NCBI GenBank assembly: GCA_007116095.1
Contig: SKJD01000204.1
Span: 1-18,418, forward strand
Source of the DNA: Candidatus Hydrogenedentota bacterium
GTDB taxonomy: Bacteria; Hydrogenedentota; Hydrogenedentia; Hydrogenedentales; SCBR16-9
DNA length: 18,418 nucleotides
Reading direction: 5' to 3'
Shown: piece by piece, positions 14,874 through 18,418 of the stretch
Numbering within the stretch: the stretch's first letter is position 1
How the letters are laid out: each line of letters starts with the position of its first letter
Made by a program: the position numbers and the translations under genes
Notes under the pieces: model-generated
Seen by the model: only the letters and a program-made list of their open reading frames with translations
The model's database searches: none
What the model was told of the DNA's origin: nothing

Positions 14874-15839
14874 ATGCGTGTTTTCGCCAACCCGGTCGGC
14901 GCCGGCTCACTCTGGTTTGACAACCTCGCCACAGCCGACGGAACCCCCGTCGCCTATGATCCGCAGGCGCGTGCCTTCCTGCCGATGCCGCCTTTCTGCG
15001 TCAACCGGGACAAAATCGGTTGTAACTGGATAGCGCCAGAAGAGGGGGCTTTTTGTCGATCCTGCGCCATGACCGCATTGGCGCCCGACACTTCGATTGC
15101 CAATGCCATCCCCAATTGGGCGCAGACCGAGGCGGCCAAACGGTGGGCATTGGACAATCTGGGGCGCTGGCATTGGTTTCGTCCGGAGGATCCGGGGGCG
15201 CCGCCTGTGTTTTATATGCTTGCTGAAGGGCCGACCCCTGTTCCTATGGGACACGCTGAAGGCGTGGTTACCATCAGTGTGGCGGAGGTGGACCCTGTCC
15301 TGCTCACTATCCGCCGTGAAGCATTGCAAGAGCCTTATCGCACCATGATAGGCCACATGCGCCATGAAATTGCGCACATGCTCTGGTGGCGGCTAAGCCT
15401 TCGCGCTGATTTTCTCGATGCCTTCCGCGCCATGTTTGGTGATGAGCGGATTGATTACCCGGCAGCCCTGCGATACCATTACGAAAACGGCCCGCCGGCG
15501 GAATGGAAACAGTATTACCTGACCAGTTACGCCTCCGCACACCCGCATGAGGATTGGGCGGAAACGGCGGCGCACCTGCTGCATCTGACAGACATCGCCG
15601 ACAGCTTCGTAGCTACCGGTCTGTCCTCTCCCCAGATACCCCACAGCGGCTGGGAGCCTTATTCGGAGCCTGATGCCGAACGGCTGATACGCATTGCGGC
15701 CGCGCTTACCGTGGGTTTCAACCACGTCAATCGCTCCATGGGATTATCGGACCTCTATCCATTCGTGCTTTCAAACCATGCCCGTCATAAACTGGCATTT
15801 GTGCATGGCTGGTTGCGACGCGGCGCCCAAGGACTTTGA
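14874..15839 (+). CDS. Zinc-ribbon/metallopeptidase family protein (DUF2248-like)
   Basis: This 321-residue protein is collinear with the zinc-ribbon plus putative zinc metallopeptidase family. The catalytic motif HEIAH (residues 164-168) sits in GHMRHEIAHMLWW, and ASAHPHEDWAETAAHLLH (about 221-237) supplies the downstream conserved block. The second cysteine set is present: FC-x7-CNW-x9-CRSC (Cys42, 50, 61, 64). The N-terminal set is missing: where relatives have two CxxC pairs the sequence reads MRVFANPVGAGSLWFDNLAT with no cysteine. There are no signal peptide or membrane segments, so it is likely cytosolic. GGAG 8 nt upstream supports the ATG at 14874. A 10-bp palindrome GTTAGCTAAC (14845-14854) lies just before the ribosome site and might be regulatory. 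Confidence 0.82.
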   Translation: MRVFANPVGAGSLWFDNLATADGTPVAYDPQARAFLPMPPFCVNRDKIGCNWIAPEEGAFCRSCAMTALAPDTSIANAIPNWAQTEAAKRWALDNLGRWHWFRPEDPGAPPVFYMLAEGPTPVPMGHAEGVVTISVAEVDPVLLTIRREALQEPYRTMIGHMRHEIAHMLWWRLSLRADFLDAFRAMFGDERIDYPAALRYHYENGPPAEWKQYYLTSYASAHPHEDWAETAAHLLHLTDIADSFVATGLSSPQIPHSGWEPYSEPDAERLIRIAAALTVGFNHVNRSMGLSDLYPFVLSNHARHKLAFVHGWLRRGAQGL

Positions 15840-15850
15840 AGAGGTGTAGC

Positions 15851-15927
15851 GTAGGGGCGAACCTTGTGTTCGCCCGCGTTGGTGGGGTTTTCCACCCACA
15901 CGGGCGGGCACGGGGGCCCGCCCGTAC
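15851..15927. repeat. Triple-hairpin GC-rich intergenic repeat
   Basis: Three hairpins follow one another: GGGCGAA/TTCGCCC (15855-15875), a GGTGG/CCACC stem (about 15880-15897), and CGGGCGGG/CCCGCCCG (15901-15924). The ends, GTAGGGGCG and CGCCCGTAC, form an imperfect inverted repeat, so the whole 77 bp can fold as a unit. This matches a REP-like phrase common in bacterial intergenic DNA. It lies shortly after the metallopeptidase gene. Confidence 0.55.
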
Positions 15928-15972
15928 ATTGCTGGGTTGCCAACACGTCCAGCCGCCATGCGACCCCACCAC

Positions 15973-16003
15973 CGTCATGCCTGCGTAAGCAGGCATCCAG
16001 TAC
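15973..16003. repeat. Short REP-like palindrome
   Basis: ATGCCTGC (15977-15984) and GCAGGCAT (15989-15996) form a perfect 8-bp stem with a GTAA loop. The flanks CGTC and CCAGTAC complete the common CGTCAT-stem-ATCCAG repeat phrase known from many bacterial genomes. Confidence 0.55.
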
Positions 16004-16066
16004 ATTGACGTAACGGCATGCCCATGCGCCAACATATCATGCGTGGCTTGTAAAAATCCTTTTAGT

Positions 16067-16133
16067 CGTTCATCACCCACGGATATACCACCGCCCGACC
16101 GCGGAGCGGTTGTATGTCCGTGGGTGATGAACG
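16067..16133. repeat. Long near-perfect inverted repeat (28-bp arms)
   Basis: Arm 16067-16094 is the reverse complement of 16106-16133 at 26 of 28 positions, with an 11-nt loop (16095-16105). The outer 17 bp (beginning CGTTCATCACCCACGGA) are identical. No gene overlaps it and no T-run follows. It is far longer than a terminator stem and could be a dispersed palindromic element, a recombination site or a stable structured RNA. Confidence 0.6.
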
Positions 16134-16335
16134 AACACCTTCTTTGTAAACAAAATTGAGACAATGACCTCCGAGAAATTAGTGTAGAGGGCGAGGATTA
16201 AGCATAGCCCGTACTCTTGTGGAGACGGAGCGGAGGAATACCATCCTTAGATTGACGATTACGTGCGGAGGATGAGGTAGAGGGGGAAGACTTTTTTGTC
16301 TTTTTGGGGCAGGTGTGGGGGACTGATTTTGGCAT
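16134..16335. other. Noncoding purine-rich stretch
   Basis: No ORF or RNA gene is recognised. The plus strand is strongly G/A-rich from about 16188 to 16325 (for example GGAGACGGAGCGGAGGAAT, GGATGAGGTAGAGGGGGAAG). A small AGAC/GTCT hairpin with T-runs lies near 16288-16305. Confidence 0.3.
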
Positions 16336-16402
16336 TACAGTGCATCTCCTTGTAGATTTTTGGGAAATTTCCGCAAAAATCGGTTCTACAAGTTACACTG
16401 TA
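16336..16402. repeat. Second large interrupted hairpin
   Basis: TACAGTG (16336-16342) pairs with CACTGTA (16396-16402), CTTGTAGA (16349-16356) with TCTACAAG (16385-16392), and TTTTTG (16357-16362) with CAAAAA (16374-16379), around the small palindrome GGAAATTTCC. The result is one long stem with small internal loops. It lies 50 bp beyond the 3' end of the tRNA gene. Confidence 0.5.
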
Positions 16403-16451
16403 GCAAGCTACAGGTAATCCCTTAAGTCGTTGGGATTCAACAAGATAAAAA

Positions 16452-16528
16452 TGGTGGGCGATACTGGACTTGAACCAGTGACCTCTTGCATGTCAAGCAA
16501 GCACTCTAACCACCTGAGCTAATCGCCC
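16452..16528 (-). tRNA. tRNA-Val (GAC anticodon)
   Basis: On the minus strand the sequence folds as a standard 77-nt tRNA. The acceptor GGGCGAT (16528-16522) pairs with ATCGCCC (16462-16456), then discriminator A and an encoded CCA. The D arm is GCTC...GAG(T), the anticodon stem CTTGC/GCAAG holds the loop TTGACAT with anticodon GAC, and the T arm is ACTGG-TTCAAGT-CCAGT. GAC reads the valine codon GUC. Directly after CCA comes ATTTTTATC, a short T-run that may end transcription. Confidence 0.97.
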
Positions 16529-16540
16529 GTTGATGTGGAT

Positions 16541-16570
16541 AATGTAGCAAAAAGGGGGTGGGGTTGTCAA
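16541..16570 (-). promoter_or_regulatory. Promoter of tRNA-Val
   Basis: On the minus strand a perfect -35 TTGACA (16570-16565) is followed after 18 bp by TACATT (16546-16541), with an extended TG just before it (TGCTACATT). The mature tRNA begins 12 nt beyond the -10 box, as expected for a short precursor leader. Confidence 0.7.
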
Positions 16571-16645
16571 CTGGCGTGGGGATGTTTTTCGGGAAATACC
16601 AGGTTATAGGTGCCGAGTTATCGTGTCTGTGGGGAGCTCGGGGTT

Positions 16646-16873
16646 TCAGTCGGGGCGTGGCTTGTGTTTGTTTTTGAGTTTGTCGAGGAGGCTGGAAATT
16701 TTTTGGCGTTGTGCGGCTTCTGCGTCGGGGTCGTGTGTAATATTGAGTTCGAGCCAGGCCCCTTCTCCCACGCCGCGGGGCAGGAGGTGTTTGGGGAAAT
16801 CGACGCGGGCTTCTTCTTCGCCGATGAGCAGTACGGCGTAGTCTTCTTCGATGCGATCGACGACGGCTTTCAT
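16646..16873 (-). CDS. DUF3006 family protein
   Basis: This 75-residue protein begins MKAVVDRIEEDYAVLLIGEEEARVDFPKHLLP, the compact beta-rich pattern of DUF3006 (V-D-R-I/F-E-x-x-x-A-V-L), and ends in a charged helical tail (QRQKISSLLDKLKNKHKPRP). The start at 16873 has GGAGG 7 nt upstream; five upstream codons in frame are not needed. It follows the metallo-beta-lactamase gene by 19 bp on the same strand. DUF3006 genes often sit next to ComEC-type MBL genes in other bacteria (family knowledge). No biochemical role is established. It has no signal peptide, so unlike its neighbour it should stay in the cytosol. Confidence 0.85.
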   Translation of the reverse strand: MKAVVDRIEEDYAVLLIGEEEARVDFPKHLLPRGVGEGAWLELNITHDPDAEAAQRQKISSLLDKLKNKHKPRPD

Positions 16874-16892
16874 GCAGGTCCCTCCCATCTGA

Positions 16893-18008
16893 TTATTGCA
16901 CCCAGGCCTTGCCTTCTTCGCGGATTTCGCGGAGGCGTCCCGCGCCGATGCCGTTTATCCGTGTGAGTTCGTCGATACTGTTGAATGGCCGGAGCCGGAT
17001 GATTTCCCGCGCCCGCTCTTCGCCGATATGGATGATCCCTTGCAGGGTCTCCAGGTCGGCGTTGTTGAGGTCGATGCGGTCGGTGGTCGCTGTGTTGGTT
17101 TCCTGGTACTGTGCTTGCTGACCCGGGTGGGACACCTCGTAGTTTATACCGTCGGTATGAATGACGATGCTGCCGTGGAGATCGGTGCGGTAGATGGGGA
17201 TTCCGGCCGCTTCGAGGCGGGTGAGCACGACGTCATGCGGATGGCCGTAAGTGTTGTCTACGCCGCACATAATAACGGCAATTTCCGGGTCCACGGCGCG
17301 TAAGAATTCTTGGGTTGTGCTGCTGTGGCTGCCGTGGTGCCCCACTTTGAGCACGGTGCTGCGCAGGTCCTGGCTCCGCGACAGCATGGCGTATTCAGAG
17401 GGGGCTTCGGCGTCGCCGGTGAAGAGGAAATGCACGGCGCCGTAGCTGAGTCTTGCGACGATGGAGGCGTCGTTAAGGTCCCGGCTTGAGGGGTCCACCG
17501 GGTGCAGTAGTTCGAGGGTGGCCCCGCCGAGTTCGCGTGTCATGCCGGCGCGCCCTTCGGTGAAGGGGATATTGAGATCGTCAATCAGGGTCAGGTACTC
17601 CTCGAAGGTCCGGGTTGTATGGGGCACGGCGGGGTCGATAACCTCCAGCACGGGAAATTGATGCAAGACGTTGATCAGGCCGCCGATGTGGTCGGCGTGC
17701 GGATGGGTCGCTATCACCAGATCAAGCTGAACCACGCCCTGCCTTGCCAGGTAATTAGGCACAGCCTCGCCGCGACTTCCCCCATCAATCAATACATGGT
17801 GCATTGCCGTCCGTATAAATATAGCCTCCCCCTGCCCCACGTCGATGAAGTGTACTTCCAAGTCTCCTCTCGACAGGTCCGTACTGGAGGATATTGCCGG
17901 GCAGGCGGTGAGGAAGCTTATGGCCAGGAGCGTCAGGAGTAGGCACAGGCTCCAATGGCCCAGCCTGTCGGTGTGTTGGTTCCGAAATGAAGTTGTTTCC
18001 ATTTTCAC
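16893..18008 (-). CDS. Lipoprotein with ComEC-type MBL domain fused to HhH domain
   Basis: This 371-residue protein starts with a signal peptide and lipobox LTAC (Cys36), predicting an anchored exported lipoprotein. The metallo-beta-lactamase domain (about 50-290) starts LEVHFIDVGQGEAIFI and has the metal motif HPHADH (102-107), a later FTGDAE and VGHHGSH, and the closing GVDNTYGHPH, all as in the C-terminal domain of ComEC/Rec2. The final ~60 residues (IDLNNADLETLQGI... and INGIGAGRLREI) are a ComEA-type helix-hairpin-helix DNA-binding unit. The ComEC channel is absent. The likely role is extracytoplasmic cleavage of DNA or another phosphoester. The start may be GTG 18008 (GGGAG 6 nt upstream) or ATG 18002. 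DUF3006 follows 19 bp downstream. Confidence 0.88.
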   Translation of the reverse strand: MKMETTSFRNQHTDRLGHWSLCLLLTLLAISFLTACPAISSSTDLSRGDLEVHFIDVGQGEAIFIRTAMHHVLIDGGSRGEAVPNYLARQGVVQLDLVIATHPHADHIGGLINVLHQFPVLEVIDPAVPHTTRTFEEYLTLIDDLNIPFTEGRAGMTRELGGATLELLHPVDPSSRDLNDASIVARLSYGAVHFLFTGDAEAPSEYAMLSRSQDLRSTVLKVGHHGSHSSTTQEFLRAVDPEIAVIMCGVDNTYGHPHDVVLTRLEAAGIPIYRTDLHGSIVIHTDGINYEVSHPGQQAQYQETNTATTDRIDLNNADLETLQGIIHIGEERAREIIRLRPFNSIDELTRINGIGAGRLREIREEGKAWVQ

Positions 18009-18178
18009 ATGTATCTCCCAAAAAAATTGTTGCCCCCATGGTGGCGAATTGAAAGCACTACACCATGTTCGGCTTGAATATTCCCGGTTATGGCGGGTAG
18101 AGTTTGGAGCGCACAGACCGTATCGATCCGGAATTTGCCCTCATTGTACCGCAAACCCCATGCAGGAGACATAATCTC

Positions 18179-18241
18179 ATGAAGTATCTGTCGCCCTTCT
18201 TTTTTGCTGTATTCCTAATTTTCGGATCTCTCTTGGCATAA
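18179..18241 (+). other. Signal-peptide ORF ended by in-frame TAA before the beta-helix gene
   Basis: ATG at 18179, with AGGAG 10 nt upstream, opens a 20-codon frame: one Lys, then a hydrophobic stretch (FFFAVFLIFGSLLA), a typical signal peptide. A TAA stop at 18239-18241 ends it, and the same frame continues after it as G-M-T-V-V-N-V-L into the beta-helix protein. The simplest reading is a single-base nonsense change (for example CAA to TAA) at the cleavage region, or a sequencing error. Confidence 0.6.
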
Positions 18242-18244
18242 GGC

Positions 18245-18418
18245 ATGACCGTGGTCAATGTGTTGAAGGCTCCGGAGGCGTTGGTGGCGAATGACCGTGA
18301 ACAGGCGGCGCAGAACACCAAGCACATCGCGGCGATCATGGCGTCGCTTCCGGGAGGTGGCGCGGTCTATTTTCCGGCGGGCGATTACTATTTTCAGGGT
18401 GTAGTTCTGATATTACCA
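18245..18418 (+). CDS. Right-handed beta-helix (pectate-lyase-like) protein, 5' part, runs off the window
   Basis: Fifty-eight codons are visible. The stretch REQAAQNTKHIAAIMASLPG, then GGAVYFPAGDYYFQG, is the N-terminal cap of pectate-lyase superfamily proteins (the usual pattern is D-N-T-x-x-I-x-x-x-I...L-P-x-G-G-x-V-x-F-P-x-G-x-Y). These are exported polysaccharide lyases, hydrolases or beta-helix adhesins; which one cannot be told from this part. The ATG at 18245 has only a poor, too-close AGG. The better-supported start is 18179, whose signal peptide lies in the same frame but is separated by a TAA. As it stands, the product would need reinitiation at 18245 and would stay in the cytosol, or the gene is a pseudogene. 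It is divergent from the MBL gene. Confidence 0.7.
   Translation, partial: MTVVNVLKAPEALVANDREQAAQNTKHIAAIMASLPGGGAVYFPAGDYYFQGVVLILP

Noticed and set aside
16067..16133. Integron attC site or CRISPR-like unit
   Set aside because: The attC core boxes (GTTRRRY/RYYYAAC) are missing and there is no repeat-spacer periodicity or integrase nearby.
15727..16164. 145-codon minus-strand frame after the metallopeptidase gene
   Set aside because: It is read mostly from the hairpin repeats at 15851-16133 and the end of the plus-strand gene; the protein looks like translated repeat sequence.
16452..16528. Genomic island integrated at tRNA-Val
   Set aside because: No integrase gene and no second copy of the tRNA 3' end were found within the window.
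18239..18241. Recoding of TAA as a sense codon
   Set aside because: TAA is a normal terminator here (for example at the ends of the oxidoreductase and YceI genes), and nothing nearby suggests a recoding signal.

Overview
This window looks like a chromosomal segment of a moderately GC-rich, Gram-negative-type bacterium with an elaborate envelope. It has Tat- and lipobox-type export signals, an ECF sigma factor, a YceI protein, a Tat-exported Gfo/Idh/MocA oxidoreductase and pectate-lyase-like beta-helix material. That mix is familiar from PVC-type or Hydrogenedentota-like environmental lineages, but this is an inference from gene content; no marker gene settles the taxonomy. Intergenic regions are rich in short dispersed palindromic repeats. 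No phage, transposase, integrase or CRISPR array is visible.

Layout. 1-276: repeat-rich end with a nested palindromic AT-rich element. 277-3923 (minus): a four-gene ABC-2 export operon, ATPase-permease-ATPase-permease, with tight or overlapping junctions. 3924-4117: a cluster of imperfect palindromic repeats. 4118-6994 (minus): a very long membrane-anchored protein made of carboxypeptidase-regulatory-like beta-sandwich repeats. 7396-7440: a strong minus-strand terminator. 7468-9577 (minus): DUF4097-type exported protein, then an ECF sigma factor, then a coupled two-TM protein. 9825-11161 (plus): a small membrane protein and a TIGR02757-family protein. 11162-11706: a gene-poor gap with promoter-like sites. 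11707-14123 (plus): the Gfo/Idh/MocA oxidoreductase and a YceI lipoprotein-like protein, each with its own terminator. 14344-15839 (plus): an orphan ORF resembling a piece of a beta-helix protein, then a zinc-ribbon/metallopeptidase. 15840-16440: a noncoding stretch with several large hairpins. 16452-16528 (minus): tRNA-Val(GAC) with a good promoter. 16646-18008 (minus): a secreted ComEC-type metallo-beta-lactamase fused to a ComEA-type HhH domain, followed by DUF3006. 18179-18418 (plus): the 5' end of a beta-helix protein whose signal peptide is cut off by an in-frame TAA.

How the parts may work together. The two ATPase/permease pairs most likely form one or two ABC-2 exporters. The big beta-sandwich protein just upstream on the same strand could be a periplasmic partner, but the repeat cluster between them may separate the transcripts. 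The DUF4097, sigma and two-TM genes look like an envelope-sensing regulatory module. The MBL-HhH lipoprotein and DUF3006 form a DNA-related or hydrolase pair.

Most notable anomalies: a Gly-to-Trp change in the Walker A motif of one ATPase, the nonsense codon between signal peptide and mature domain at 18239, loss of the first cysteine set in the zinc-ribbon metallopeptidase, and two 67-nt hairpins next to tRNA-Val. I did not find a clearly new multi-gene system. The best candidates for undescribed biology are the sigma module lacking a recognisable anti-sigma zinc motif and the ABC/beta-sandwich locus.
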